DNA from: Caldicellulosiruptor changbaiensis
GTDB taxonomy: Bacteria; Bacillota; Thermoanaerobacteria; Caldicellulosiruptorales; Caldicellulosiruptoraceae
DNA length: 64,000 nt
NCBI RefSeq assembly: GCF_003999255.1
Contig: NZ_CP034791.1
Location: forward strand, 1,094,501 to 1,158,500
Direction of reading: 5' to 3'
The translations under genes and the position numbers were made by a program. Below are positions 1 through 8,550 of the stretch, one piece after another. Position 1 is the first letter of the stretch. The number at the start of each line of letters is the position of its first letter. The notes below the pieces were generated by a model, which did no database searches, was not told where the DNA came from, and saw nothing but the letters and a program-made list of their open reading frames with translations.

Positions 1-857
1 AAAATCAGGTAGAGATAGAAAGTAGTCTTGACAGTGGAAAAATCAAAGCAGCTTTGATTATCCCTTCTGACTTTACAAAACTTCTTAAACAAAACAAAAG
101 TCCTGAGGTACTTTTCATAGTAGATGGGACAGACCCCACAATTGCAAAGACAGTATTTTCAAGCGGTATTTTGACAATGCAAAACTTTGCACAGAAAAAC
201 TATTTTGTAAAACCTATTGTTGATGTCAGAACACGTGTAAAATACAATCCTTCTATGAAAAGCGAACTTTTTACAATCCCTGGTCTTATGGGACTTATTA
301 TGCAAAATATAACCATAATACTTACAGCCTTCGCAATTGTAAGAGAAAGAGAAAAAGGTACAATGGAACAGTTAATAGTAACTCCAATAAAATCTATCGA
401 GCTAATTTTAGGGAAACTTGTTCCTTATACATTTCTTGGACTGGGTGACTTTTTAGTTGCGCTCCTGTTTGGAATACTATGGTTTAAGGTACCTGTGAGA
501 GGCAATATTCTTTTGCTGTTTATCTTGGGGATGGAATTTGTCATTTGTGCGCTCGTGATAGGAATGCTCATATCTTCTGTCTCGAAAACACAGCTTCAGG
601 CAATGCAGCTTGCACTTTTGTTTTTGTTGCCAAGTGTGCTGCTTTCAGGTTTTATGTTCCCCCGCGAAGCAATGCCAGCTGTGATAAGGTTTGTAGGTAA
701 TTTTGTTCCTCTTACTTACTTTTTGATAATATTAAGAGGCATTGTTCTCAAAGGTGTCGGGATAGAATATCTGTGGGATGAGGTCTTGGTGTTGATATTT
801 TTAGGGCTTGTACTTCTTTTTATTTCAATAAAGAGATTTTCAAAGAGGCTTGACTGA
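1..857 (+). CDS. ABC-2 type transporter permease, C-terminal part (5' end outside window)
   Basis: The frame is open from the first bases of the window, so the start lies upstream; an internal ATG at 54 is not the true start. The product is the membrane subunit of an ABC-2 class exporter. A soluble extracytoplasmic stretch is followed by a membrane helix ending in the family signature EREKGTMEQL (about nt 346-378), then further hydrophobic helices and a short basic C-terminus. This is the usual architecture of the larger ABC2 permeases, which pair with a separate ATPase that would lie upstream here. Substrate cannot be inferred. It ends 97 bases before the tRNA gene and no terminator is evident between them. 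Confidence 0.85.
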   Translation, partial: NQVEIESSLDSGKIKAALIIPSDFTKLLKQNKSPEVLFIVDGTDPTIAKTVFSSGILTMQNFAQKNYFVKPIVDVRTRVKYNPSMKSELFTIPGLMGLIMQNITIILTAFAIVREREKGTMEQLIVTPIKSIELILGKLVPYTFLGLGDFLVALLFGILWFKVPVRGNILLLFILGMEFVICALVIGMLISSVSKTQLQAMQLALLFLLPSVLLSGFMFPREAMPAVIRFVGNFVPLTYFLIILRGIVLKGVGIEYLWDEVLVLIFLGLVLLFISIKRFSKRLD

Positions 858-954
858 TTTAAGCATCTTGGAAAAATTGAAAATCTTTTTGGTTGACATC
901 TGGTGGGAGTTTGGCTTAAAATATTATAATGTAAAGAAGAATTTATAAGCTTTT

Positions 955-1041
955 GCGGATGTGGCGGAATTGGCAGACGCGCAAGACTCAGGATCTTGTG
1001 GGGCTCTCCCCATGGGGGTTCAAATCCCCCCATCCGCACCA
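955..1041 (+). tRNA. tRNA-Leu (anticodon CAG)
   Basis: A full cloverleaf can be drawn. The acceptor stem GCGGATG (955-961) pairs with CATCCGC, followed by an encoded ACCA end. The anticodon arm is CAAGA-CTCAGGA-TCTTG with anticodon CAG. A long class II variable arm (TGGGG-CTCT-CCCCA) marks it as leucine. The T arm has GGGGG-TTCAAAT-CCCCC. It is followed by a Rho-independent terminator. I see no second copy of its 3' end elsewhere in the window, so there is no sign that it served as an integration site for the neighbouring island. Confidence 0.95.
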
Positions 1042-1063
1042 GATGAGAAAATATAAAAAATGA

Positions 1064-1100
1064 CCTCACCAGGGAACAAAGCTGGTGAGGTTTTTATTTT
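1064..1100 (+). terminator. Rho-independent terminator after tRNA-Leu
   Basis: CCTCACCAG (1064-1072) pairs perfectly with CTGGTGAGG (1082-1090) over a 9-nt loop and is followed by TTTTTATTTTTT. An A-run on the other side makes it a possible bidirectional terminator for gltX, which ends at 1161 on the minus strand. Confidence 0.85.
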
Positions 1101-1160
1101 TTGGAGTAATAAAAATAACTATTACTACCATGCAAAACATTTACCAAAGCCAATTTTATT

Positions 1161-2609
1161 CTACTTATTCAAAAATTTTTCACAAGTTCTCTCTATTCTT
1201 TTTACAACCTCTTTCTTACCAAGTACCTCCATCATCTCAAAAAGCCCGGGAGTAACTGTTCTTCCACTTATACAAACTCTGATTGTATGAATAATGTTTG
1301 CCGCCTTTACATTTAAGCTTTCGGCTTTTTTGCGAACAAGACTTTCAATCTCAGGAGCTGAAAAAGGTTCTAAGTTTTTTAGCTCATCTGAAAGAGATTT
1401 AACGATATTGAGATTTTCAGGTGTTAGGTATTTTTCAACTCCTTTTTGATCATATTCGTAGCTATCATCAAAAAAGTATGTGCTTGCATCCACAACCTCG
1501 ACTAAAGTCTTTACCTTTTCACGAACAAGTTTCAAAGCAGATTTTACATACTCTTTGTCAAACCTCTCAATTTCGATGCCTTTTTTAGAGTAGAAATATT
1601 TCATTCTTTCATACAAGTCTTCAATATGAATCTCTTTCAGATAATGACCATTTATCCATGTGAGCTTATTTATATCATATATAGCAGCATTTTTGGACAC
1701 TTTCTCAAGCTCAAATTTTTCAATAGCTTCATCAAGTCCAATTATTGTTCTATCTTCTCCAGGTGACCAGCCGAGCAACAAAAGATAATTCACAATAGCC
1801 TCTTTTAAATAACCATTTTCAAAAAACTCTTCCACAGAGGTTGCACCATGGCGTTTGCTCAATTTGCTTCTATCTGGCGCTAAAATCATTGGAACATGAG
1901 CAAATTGGGGCGGGGTTAGATTTAAAGCCTGATAAATAATAAGCTGTTTTGGCGTGTTTGAAAGATGTTCTTCAGCTCTTATTACATGTGAGATTTTCAT
2001 AAAATAGTCGTCAACCACACATACAAAGTTATACGTTGGATTGCCGTCTGATTTTAATATTATAAAATCATCCAACTGGTCATTTGAAAACTCAACATCT
2101 CCTCGAATTATGTCATGGACTACTGTAACACCATCTTGTGGTGCCTTTATTCTGACAACTGCCTTTTCACCATTTTTTATTCTTCTTTTTGCTTCCTCTA
2201 AACTTATATTTCTGCATTTTTTGCTGTATTTGTAAGATACCTTATTTTGCTTTGCAATTTCCCTTTCCTTTTCAATCTCTTCTTGGGAGCAAAAACAGTA
2301 GTAAGCCTTACCTTCTTCTAATAGTTTATTGATGTACTCCATATAAATGTCTTTCCTTTGAGATTGGAAATATGGTCCAAACTCTCCACCAATGTCAGGT
2401 CCTTCATCCCATTCAATTCCAAGCCATCTCAAACTTCTCATAATACCTTCTGCCCACTCTTCCCTTGACCTCTCAAGGTCAGTGTCTTCTATACGCAAAA
2501 TGAACTTTCCATTGTGTTTTTTGGCAAATAGATAGTTAAAAAGTGCTGTCCTTGCACCACCTATGTGAAGCTGACCGGTCGGACTTGGTGCAAATCTGAC
2601 TCTTACCAT
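1161..2609 (-). CDS. gltX: glutamyl-tRNA synthetase, full length
   Basis: Charges tRNA-Glu with glutamate in the cytosol. The 482-residue length is normal for a bacterial class I GluRS. The HIGH-type motif is in [13 protein letters not shown] (residues 9-21), and the KMSKS motif is KLSKRHG in the second third. The C-terminal anticodon-binding helical domain is present. The start has AAAGGAG six nt upstream. It is the only intact copy: two truncated copies of its 5' end lie at 7518-7970 and 10463-10716, same strand, and its upstream region (2610-2942) is repeated nearly perfectly at 10717-11047. A TATAAT-like -10 on the minus strand near 2681-2686 probably drives it. Confidence 0.97.
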   Translation of the reverse strand: MVRVRFAPSPTGQLHIGGARTALFNYLFAKKHNGKFILRIEDTDLERSREEWAEGIMRSLRWLGIEWDEGPDIGGEFGPYFQSQRKDIYMEYINKLLEEGKAYYCFCSQEEIEKEREIAKQNKVSYKYSKKCRNISLEEAKRRIKNGEKAVVRIKAPQDGVTVVHDIIRGDVEFSNDQLDDFIILKSDGNPTYNFVCVVDDYFMKISHVIRAEEHLSNTPKQLIIYQALNLTPPQFAHVPMILAPDRSKLSKRHGATSVEEFFENGYLKEAIVNYLLLLGWSPGEDRTIIGLDEAIEKFELEKVSKNAAIYDINKLTWINGHYLKEIHIEDLYERMKYFYSKKGIEIERFDKEYVKSALKLVREKVKTLVEVVDASTYFFDDSYEYDQKGVEKYLTPENLNIVKSLSDELKNLEPFSAPEIESLVRKKAESLNVKAANIIHTIRVCISGRTVTPGLFEMMEVLGKKEVVKRIERTCEKFLNK

Positions 2610-2942
2610 CTTTTTACTCCTTTCATGCTAAGTTGCGTTTTGATTAGCATTATAAGTTGTTTGGTTTATAACAGAATGTATTATAACACAAAAATGCTGT
2701 TGAGAGAGCTGATTTTTTGAGAAAGAAAATAAATATTTTTTACTTTCAATTTCATAAACTGCACAGAAATTTAAAGAAATAAAGAGCAAATTAAAGCGTG
2801 TAGGGGAGCTAGATTTAAAAAATGAAGAGTAAAAAAAAAAGCGAAAAATGGATGTTGACATAGTATGAAATGTTTGGATAAAATATTAGTACAAAATTAA
2901 GTCCAGAAAGTGGACAAATAAGAAGATTTAGTTTATGTATCA
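2610..2942. repeat. Direct repeat A1: gltX upstream region with divergent promoters
   Basis: These bases recur at 10717-11047 with only an A/T substitution in the gltX leader and a 2-nt G deletion visible by eye; identity stops abruptly after TGTATCA (2936-2942 and 11041-11047). The unit holds the leftward gltX promoter and a rightward promoter (2855-2884) reading into the cassette. The third gltX fragment (7518-7970) has a different, diverged upstream sequence. I see no gene in the repeat itself. Confidence 0.95.
2855..2915 (+). promoter_or_regulatory. Rightward promoter and palindromic site of cassette 1
   Basis: TTGACA (2855-2860), an 18-nt spacer and TAAAAT (2879-2884) form a good vegetative promoter pointing into the epipeptide-type cassette. 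Downstream lies GTCCA-GAAAG-TGGAC (2901-2915), a perfect 5-bp inverted repeat placed where a repressor or early-leader structure could act. Promoter and palindrome recur unchanged at 10960-11020 before cassette 3. Confidence 0.6.
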
Positions 2943-2985
2943 TAGAAACATGAAAGAATGATATAAAAAGATATTGTGCTAACGG

Positions 2986-3081
2986 ATGGGTAGAATGAAG
3001 AAAAGATACTACTATGTTAGGCAGAGAGATAGGAGACTGTGGTACAGTATGGTTGGCAAGGAGTGGCAGGCAGGATGGTAA
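2986..3081 (+). CDS. Candidate epipeptide (YydF-like) precursor core, short ORF
   Basis: A 31-codon ORF (ATG 2986; second ATG 2995). Its stretch YYYVRQRDRR (3007-3036) lines up without gaps with WYFVKSKENR of B. subtilis YydF as I remember that sequence: identical at three positions and conservative at most others. It is followed by LWYSMVGKEWQAGW, which also resembles the YydF tail (LWY, KE, W, G shared). YydF is the substrate of the radical SAM epimerase YydG, whose apparent homologue starts at 3497. Against it: the ribosome site is weak, the usual leader of about 30 residues is missing (stops in frame at 2959 and 2980), and the gap to the enzyme gene is long. It may be a decayed or frameshifted precursor gene, or chance. 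Confidence 0.35.
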   Translation: MGRMKKRYYYVRQRDRRLWYSMVGKEWQAGW

Positions 3082-3496
3082 AATAGTTCCGATAGTAAAA
3101 CTAAGAATGTTATACAAAAGATTAGTTTAGTAATTTATGAGATAGTCAAATGAAGCAAAGAAAGTTGGGGTAATATCTAGTGAGAAAGTGGTAAGGGGTA
3201 CTCAAATACAAAATTATTTATCTAAAAATAAGAAAGAATGAGTATGTGAGGTAGAAGAAAATGAAATTCATTAATTAGATAAATATAAGAATACTTGCAA
3301 TATGATAGTAAAATTTCATTTGCTTATTAAAAAGAAATGGCAGAAACAAGAGGGGAGAGAGAGTATGGAGTTATAAAAAAGGAATAAATATATCAGAAAA
3401 TAATTGAACAAACCAATTAATAATAATGTTTCTGATACATGTTTTAACTAATGAATGTTATTTCTTTCTTAACAAAAATCCTAGTGGAGGGCTAAA
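3082..3496. other. A+T-rich stretch without a convincing gene
   Basis: No ORF above about 25 codons with a ribosome site is visible. A 24-codon ORF at 3302-3376 contains a KKKWQKQEG stretch but has no good start context. Composition suggests degraded sequence or a long leader. GTGGAGGG (3484-3491) at the right edge is the ribosome site of the next gene. Confidence 0.5.
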
Positions 3497-4445
3497 ATGA
3501 AAATTCCATTCAAAAGTGTGGGTATAATGTTAACGAAACAATGTACAGCTGAATGTGATATATGTTGTTTTTTTTGTTCGTTACATAAGAATGAAAAAAT
3601 GTCAAAGGAACTTATAGTTAAAATTATTAATGAGGCAAAAATCGTTAATTCGATTTCAACATTTGGAATTTCAGGCAGTGAACCATTTTATATTTAGATG
3701 ACTTCTTTTTACAATAAGTTTAGCGACTAAAAGCGGTTTTAAAATCACATGTACTACTAACGGTTTTTGGGCAGTTTCTCCAAAAACCACAGTTGAAATA
3801 ATGATGGAATTAAAAAAAGCTGGATTAAGTCATCTAAGTGTAAGCATTGACGAGTTTCATTTAAAGTTTGTCCCTGTAGATAATATAAAGAGAATACTAA
3901 AAGTAGCACGTCAAATTGATCTGCCTGTTTTTCTAGGAAGTGTGGTGACTAAAACAAGCAAAAGATTATCTGCAATTTCAGAATTGTTAGGGGACGATTT
4001 ATTAGGTTTCCCGATTGTAGAAGTTCCTTGTTTGCCAGTAGGTCGAGCAAAAGAGAAAATAAAGAGTGATAGCTTTTTGTATTCTTCACAATTACCAGCA
4101 AAAAAGTGTAGAAATATGGATACGATTGTAATATTACCGGATGGAAGTGTTTATCCTTGTTGTTCACAAGCTGGAATGACATCACCATTATTATTGGGTT
4201 CAATTTATAATTCTTTTTTAAAAGATATATTAAAAAACTGCCAAAGGAATTTGTTTTGTAATATTTTGTTAACAAAAGGGCCAATATGGTTTTATAATGT
4301 GCTTAAAAATGAATTTAACATTACGGAGTTGAGAGATAAGTATGTTGATATTTGCGATATTTGTAACTACATACTAGATAATAACAAATATGTAAAACTT
4401 TTAAAAGAACATTTATCAAAAAACAAATTATCTTCAGAGCTATAG
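3497..4445 (+). pseudogene. YydG-like radical SAM peptide epimerase, frameshifted
   Basis: The first frame (3497-3697) gives the radical SAM cluster motif C16-X3-C20-X2-C23 and a GSEPF motif. The reading then needs two +1 corrections in T-rich runs near 3687 and 3706, after which the protein continues in frame (SLATKSGFKI...) to 4445. The C-terminal part has a Cys-rich auxiliary-cluster region (CRNMDTIVILPDGSVYPCC and CDICN), as in SPASM-like enzymes. Read through, the protein is about 316 residues. In B. subtilis YydG turns L- into D-residues in the YydF peptide; the same function is inferred from the M50 peptidase, ABC ATPase and permease that follow in the YydGHIJ order. The two lesions are either assembly errors in homopolymers or true inactivation. 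Confidence 0.7.
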
Positions 4446-4465
4446 ATGAAAGATGTGAATATACT

Positions 4466-5463
4466 ATGACAGATATCCAAAATGAAAATAAAAAAATTGA
4501 ATTAGAAATATATTATAATGGCGAATATTACCTGTTAAAAACTCAGGATAAAAGATATTTTTATATAACAAGCGAGGATTATGTTCATCTGAAAGTGTTT
4601 TTGAAAGATCAGAATAGAATTTCTCTGAACAAAGAAGAGTTAAATATTCTCGAATCAAAAACAACAAAAAGAATAAAAATGTTAATAGAAAGTTTGGAAA
4701 AAAACGATAAAAAGAAAAAATTTCTAAATAGTATAATCTTGCTAGAATTCAAGAATGCTGATGTTTTCTTTAGTAAGATTTACCCTTTAGTAGCAATCCT
4801 TACAAGAACCAAAATTTTTCTTTTTGTTACAGGTATATTAAATTTGATTGAATTAGTAATATATAGCAGGTATTTCAGGATTGTTAATTTAAATAATAAT
4901 TTCAGAAATATGTGGACTCTAATATGGATTATACTAAATATTATTATACACGAATTTGCTCATGCGTTAAGTGTAAGACATTATGGGCGAGAAATTCTGA
5001 GTGCAGGTATGAAACTTAATTTCTTTGTTCCAATCTTTTTTATAAACACAACAGACATTATTGTTTGTAAAAAAAGAGAGAGAGTTTGGGCTTCTTTTTC
5101 AGCTATTGTTGCTAATTTTTCACTTGGTTCTATAACATCTTTAGCAACCCTTTTTGTTCAACCTCTTCAAATTAAGATATTGTTAATAAGTTTTTCAACT
5201 ATATCCTATGTAAGCGCTTTGATTAATTTGATACCTTTTTGGAAACTAGACGGCTATCATATTTTGTGTGATGTGTTAGGCATTCCAAATTTAGATAACT
5301 ATTTTAAAAAAGTGTAAAGATGCTTATTAAATTCAAAAATCATAGATGGAATAACAAAGATATATTTACGTTAGTTTACTGGTTATTATCTGTAACTTTT
5401 AAATTAGTTGCTATTGGAATGATTATTTTTCAGTTATTTCTCTTTATAAGAAAAAATTTGTAA
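4466..5463 (+). pseudogene. YydH-like M50 membrane metalloprotease, frameshifted near the C-terminus
   Basis: The main frame (4466-5317, 283 aa) has a cytoplasmic N-terminal region, several membrane helices, the zinc site HEFAH (in IIHEFAHALSVRHYG) and the second M50 motif LDGYH. It stops early at an A-run (5306-5311). One added A would join it to an open frame (5308-5463) that supplies a further membrane helix (VYWLLSVTFKLVAIGMIIF) and a basic end, giving about 332 residues. YydH in the B. subtilis epipeptide operon is an M50 protein thought to process the modified peptide in the membrane. It starts 20 nt after the radical SAM gene. Zinc-site residues are intact, so the lesion removes only the last helix. 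Confidence 0.7.
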
Positions 5464-5486
5464 AATGGAGGAGAAGAAAAATTAAC

Positions 5487-6437
5487 ATGATAAATGCTAA
5501 ATTTATGATTGAAGTGAACGATCTATCATTTGCCTATAAGTCCCAAAAAATTATTAGTAAAGTATGTTTTTCTATTGAAAAAGGAGATTTCTTCTGTCTC
5601 ATCGGACCAAATGGAACGGGAAAATCAACATTGATAAAAATTTTATGTGGTTTTTTGCCATATCAAGAAGGGAGTATAAAAATAAAGGGAACTGAATTAA
5701 AACTATTAAAGGAAAACCTTCTTAATCTCGTTGGCATTTTGCCGGACAATTTTTCTGTCCCTGGAGATTTCACTGTATATGAACTGTTTATGTTCTGTGC
5801 CCAAGCTTTAGGTTACTCAACACTTGAAGCAAAGAAAAAATCAGAGCAACTTATAAACACTTTCGATTTGAATGCCCATAAAAACAAATTGATAAAAAAC
5901 CTTAGCAGTGGGCTAAGAAGAAGAGTTGAAATTGCCCAAACTTTGATAAATGACTGCGAAGTAGTTATACTAGACGAACCTACTAACGCGTTAGATCCTA
6001 AATCTTCTGAGGATATTAAAATGTTAATAAAGACGCTCAATTTAAGAGGCAAGACGATTGTATATGTTACCCATTTATTAAACGAAATAGAGGATCTATA
6101 TACAAAAGTTGGAATATTATATAATTCTCAATTAAAACTCTTCTCAAAAGATGAGTTACGTTCACATAATGAAAACGAAGTATTTATTAGCTTTTCAACT
6201 CAAGAGGACTTGAAAATTGGAATTGAATTTTTAACGGCTAACAATATAGATTATGAAGTAAAAAGCTTTGGAATTATAAAAACAAAAAACAAGGATTATC
6301 AATGTGATATATTTAAGTTGTTAAATGAATTAAATAAAATTGTAAACAAACCTGTAACCTTTTCATTAGGAAAAATTGATGTTGCTACCCTTTACAACAG
6401 TTTATTAATATGGGAAAAGGGAGGTAAGTCCAATTAA
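5487..6437 (+). CDS. ABC transporter ATP-binding protein, YydI-like
   Basis: ATPase of a two-gene ABC transporter encoded with the next gene. Walker A is GPNGTGKST, the signature is LSSGLRRRVEIAQTL, Walker B with the catalytic Glu is VVILDEPTNALDP, and the switch histidine is in YVTHLLNE. At 316 residues it has the C-terminal extension usual for bacitracin/lantibiotic-type export and immunity ATPases. GGAGGAG lies 13 nt before the ATG; an internal ATG (5505) is possible. In B. subtilis YydIJ exports or protects against the epipeptide; the same role is inferred from position. Confidence 0.85.
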   Translation: MINAKFMIEVNDLSFAYKSQKIISKVCFSIEKGDFFCLIGPNGTGKSTLIKILCGFLPYQEGSIKIKGTELKLLKENLLNLVGILPDNFSVPGDFTVYELFMFCAQALGYSTLEAKKKSEQLINTFDLNAHKNKLIKNLSSGLRRRVEIAQTLINDCEVVILDEPTNALDPKSSEDIKMLIKTLNLRGKTIVYVTHLLNEIEDLYTKVGILYNSQLKLFSKDELRSHNENEVFISFSTQEDLKIGIEFLTANNIDYEVKSFGIIKTKNKDYQCDIFKLLNELNKIVNKPVTFSLGKIDVATLYNSLLIWEKGGKSN

Positions 6438-7258
6438 TGAGCAAAAAGCTAAATAGACTTTTTTTGATAGTCAAAAAAGAAAACATCACATTTGCCAGAA
6501 GCAGAAAGTTTATTTATCTAATCCTTGCTTTATTTGCTCTAGGGATTCTTCAAATAGCTTTAATAATTGCATTTAACAGCGGTAAAAGTTCATTAGAAAG
6601 TTTTATATATGCCACTTACAATACATATGTTCAATTTCTTCCTTTAGCATTAATTCCGATATTAAGCCCAAGTATAAGTGGGGAAAAAGAAAACAAAACG
6701 TGGAATTTCTACAAAATTCATACTTTTAAAAATTGGGAAATAATACTTGGTAAATCAATTTTTTATAATATTTCCATTTTAATATCGATGGGTATAGTAT
6801 GGATACTTGTTGCGTTTATTAGTGTGATAATTTTTAAAGATTCAAGGTTACATTATTCGTATATATTATTGGTAGTTTTAATTTCTTTAGCATCCATATC
6901 TTGTATAATTAACTTTGAGATATTTATATCTAGTTTATTTTCGAAGACATCAATAGCAGGACTTTCAACTGTGATTGGGTGGATATCAGTAACAGTAATA
7001 AATATATTAGTACCTCGACAACTTGGGAAAGGTTATTTAACACCATTTGCGAAAGATAGTTATCAAACACACATCGTTGCTAGATTACTTTCTATTCCTG
7101 ATTATATTTTCCCTTTTACACATCTTCAAGGTCAACCAATTTTTCGTGAAGTTACAAGTGCTTTAATTTACGCTTTTGCAATTAGTTTGTTTTGGGTAAG
7201 TTTGTCCCTTATTTTTGGGAGATATTCTTTTAGTAAAATCTTCAAAACAAATAAATAA
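6437..7258 (+). CDS. ABC transporter permease, YydJ-like
   Basis: A 273-residue protein with about six hydrophobic helices. The loop after the second helix carries SISGEKENKTWNFY, the equivalent of the ExE(K/R)xx(G/T) motif of ABC-2 permeases. Its ATG overlaps the stop of the ATPase gene (TAATG), so the two are translationally coupled and form one transporter. It closes the four-gene epipeptide-type set. No frameshift is present here, unlike the two enzyme genes upstream. Confidence 0.8.
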   Translation: MSKKLNRLFLIVKKENITFARSRKFIYLILALFALGILQIALIIAFNSGKSSLESFIYATYNTYVQFLPLALIPILSPSISGEKENKTWNFYKIHTFKNWEIILGKSIFYNISILISMGIVWILVAFISVIIFKDSRLHYSYILLVVLISLASISCIINFEIFISSLFSKTSIAGLSTVIGWISVTVINILVPRQLGKGYLTPFAKDSYQTHIVARLLSIPDYIFPFTHLQGQPIFREVTSALIYAFAISLFWVSLSLIFGRYSFSKIFKTNK

Positions 7259-7321
7259 TCCAAAAGAGGGGAAAAGAAGAATAGTAACGGAAAAATCAAA
7301 AAAAAAGGAAGAGTTGGTAAA

Positions 7322-7480
7322 ATGATAGAGTTAAATAATGTTTCAGAGAGACTTCAAAAAGAAGAGAACGAAATATTAGAACTCATTAATAGCTATGAAG
7401 ATTTACCCCTTGAAGTAGAACAAAGAGAAAACTTAGGATGGTTAATAATTTCCCCTGGTTGGTTTATTTTTACAAAATAA
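7322..7480 (+). CDS. Small peptide, candidate RiPP precursor of cassette 1
   Basis: A 52-codon ORF, not similar to anything I recognise. GGAAG lies 10 nt before the ATG. The first 38 residues are charged and helical (for example LQKEENEILELINSYED), like a recognition leader. The last 14 residues, GWLIISPGWFIFTK, are hydrophobic and aromatic and contain an internal repeat (GWLII / GWFIF) around SP. An acidic leader plus a short hydrophobic end beside a radical SAM enzyme, protease and ABC transporter is the layout of a ribosomally made, modified peptide. It lies 63 bases after the permease gene and directly before the second gltX fragment. A non-precursor function is possible. Confidence 0.5.
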   Translation: MIELNNVSERLQKEENEILELINSYEDLPLEVEQRENLGWLIISPGWFIFTK

Positions 7481-7517
7481 CTTTAGTGTCTCCTTTTCCC
7501 CTCTTAATATTATATGC

Positions 7518-7970
7518 TTATGCCTTTTCACCGTTTTCGATTCTCTTTTTTGCTTCTTCTAAACTAATGTTCCTGCACTTTTTGCTGTACTTGTACGGTA
7601 TCTTTTGCTGCCTTGCAATTTCCCTTTCTCTTTCTATCTCTTCCTGTGTACAAAAACAGTAATAAGCCTTTCCTTCTTCTAAAAGCTTTTGAATGTACTC
7701 AAGATAAATTTCCTTTCTCTGAGATTGAAAGTACGGTCCAAAGTCACCGCCAACATCAGGTCCTTCATCCCATTCAATTCCAAGCCATCTCAAGCTTCTC
7801 ATAATACCTTCTGCCCACTCTTCTCTTGACCTCTCAAGGTCAGTGTCTTCTATACGCAAAATAAATTTTCCATTGTGTTTTTTGGCAAATAGATAGTTAA
7901 AAAGTGCTGTCCTTGCACCGCCTATGTGAAGCTGACCTGTTGGACTTGGTGCAAATCTAACTCTTACCAT
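7518..7970 (-). pseudogene. gltX: gltX 5' fragment 2 (codons 1-150)
   Basis: A truncated duplicate of the N-terminal 150 residues of glutamyl-tRNA synthetase, with the HIGH motif but without the KMSKS region or anticodon-binding domain, so it cannot aminoacylate. It matches the intact gene closely (mostly synonymous changes, a few conservative ones such as DI/DV and KQNKVS/RQQKIP) until GEKA, after which a stop follows at once. Its ribosome site is kept, while the sequence above it differs from repeat A. It marks the boundary between cassettes 1 and 2. Confidence 0.95.
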
Positions 7971-8550
7971 CTTTTTACTCCTTTCGTTTAAAGCTTTGTT
8001 TTGGTTCAGTGTTAGTTTTGTGACAGATTGTATTATAACATAAAAATGTTAATGAAAGAGTATCTTATCTTTTTATCTACCTTATAATTCATGATAGAGC
8101 AAAAATATATTACATTTGCAAAAAACTGTTTAGGATTTGTAAATAAAAAATTAATTTTAATTTATGAAAATTTCCAATTATAACATAAAAAATTTATCTA
8201 ATTTGCCCATTGCATTATGTTTTTTTTGATATAACTATTTACAGTTACTTTATCCAATGAAAGGAGTTGATGATTGTTTGTATATATGACACCTTTTAAA
8301 TACTTCAAACCTATTTCCCGTCAAAAAGGACTCAAAGTTGATTAATAAACATTAAAAATTTATTATTCTGACAAGGTTTATTTTGACAATTCTGATATTA
8401 ATAACTATTAGCAATAACTGTTACCTTGTTCTTCTTAAATTGCTTTAATGGAATATAGACAAAGGAAAACTTTTAGAAAGTTCTTATAATAACACTCATA
8501 TTGAGTTTTTACTGTAAAAAATTTAACAAAAGCAAGGGGGCTAAGTAGAA
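7971..8550. other. Non-coding gap upstream of cassette 2, with a palindrome
   Basis: No gene is visible on either strand. The left end holds the diverged upstream region of gltX fragment 2, with a TATAAT-like box on the minus strand near 8030. The right end holds a run of A+T-rich sequence, then the palindromic element 8491-8510 and the ribosome site AAGGGGG (8534-8540) of the next gene. Confidence 0.7.
8491..8510 (+). promoter_or_regulatory. Palindrome CTCATATTGAG, copy 1
   Basis: AACACTCA-TAT-TGAGTTTT, centred about 50 nt before the start of the cassette 2 gene. The core CTCATATTGAG is found again at 11119-11130, at a like distance before the cassette 3 gene, where the arms are perfect (AACGCTCA / TGAGCGTT). 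It could be a shared operator or a conserved 5'-leader hairpin. Confidence 0.55.

Noticed and set aside
893-930. TTGACA at 893 and TATAAT at 925 as the tRNA-Leu promoter.
   Set aside because: The 26-nt spacer is too long; the real boxes are not clear by eye.
955-1041. tRNA-Leu as the attachment site of the neighbouring island.
   Set aside because: gltX lies between the tRNA and the island, there is no integrase gene, and I find no duplicate of the tRNA 3' end at the far side.
716-1069. A 117-codon minus-strand frame covering tRNA-Leu and the end of the permease gene.
   Set aside because: It runs antisense across a tRNA gene and has no coding character.
2628-3117. Minus-strand open frames of 77 and 100 codons upstream of gltX.
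   Set aside because: They are Phe/Ser/Leu-rich, lack ribosome sites, and the first overlaps the gltX promoter repeat. They are reverse shadows of A+T-rich DNA.
3497-4445. Programmed frameshifting in the radical SAM gene.
   Set aside because: Two separate shifts of the same sense within about 20 nt are needed, both frames carry stops close by, and there is no slippery heptamer with a following hairpin. Mutation or sequencing error is simpler.
7518-7970. The gltX fragments as functional truncated synthetases (GluQ-like paralogues).
   Set aside because: They keep near-identity to gltX codon by codon and stop abruptly at 150 and about 85 residues, lacking the KMSKS motif and the rest of the active site. 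One has an internal deletion.
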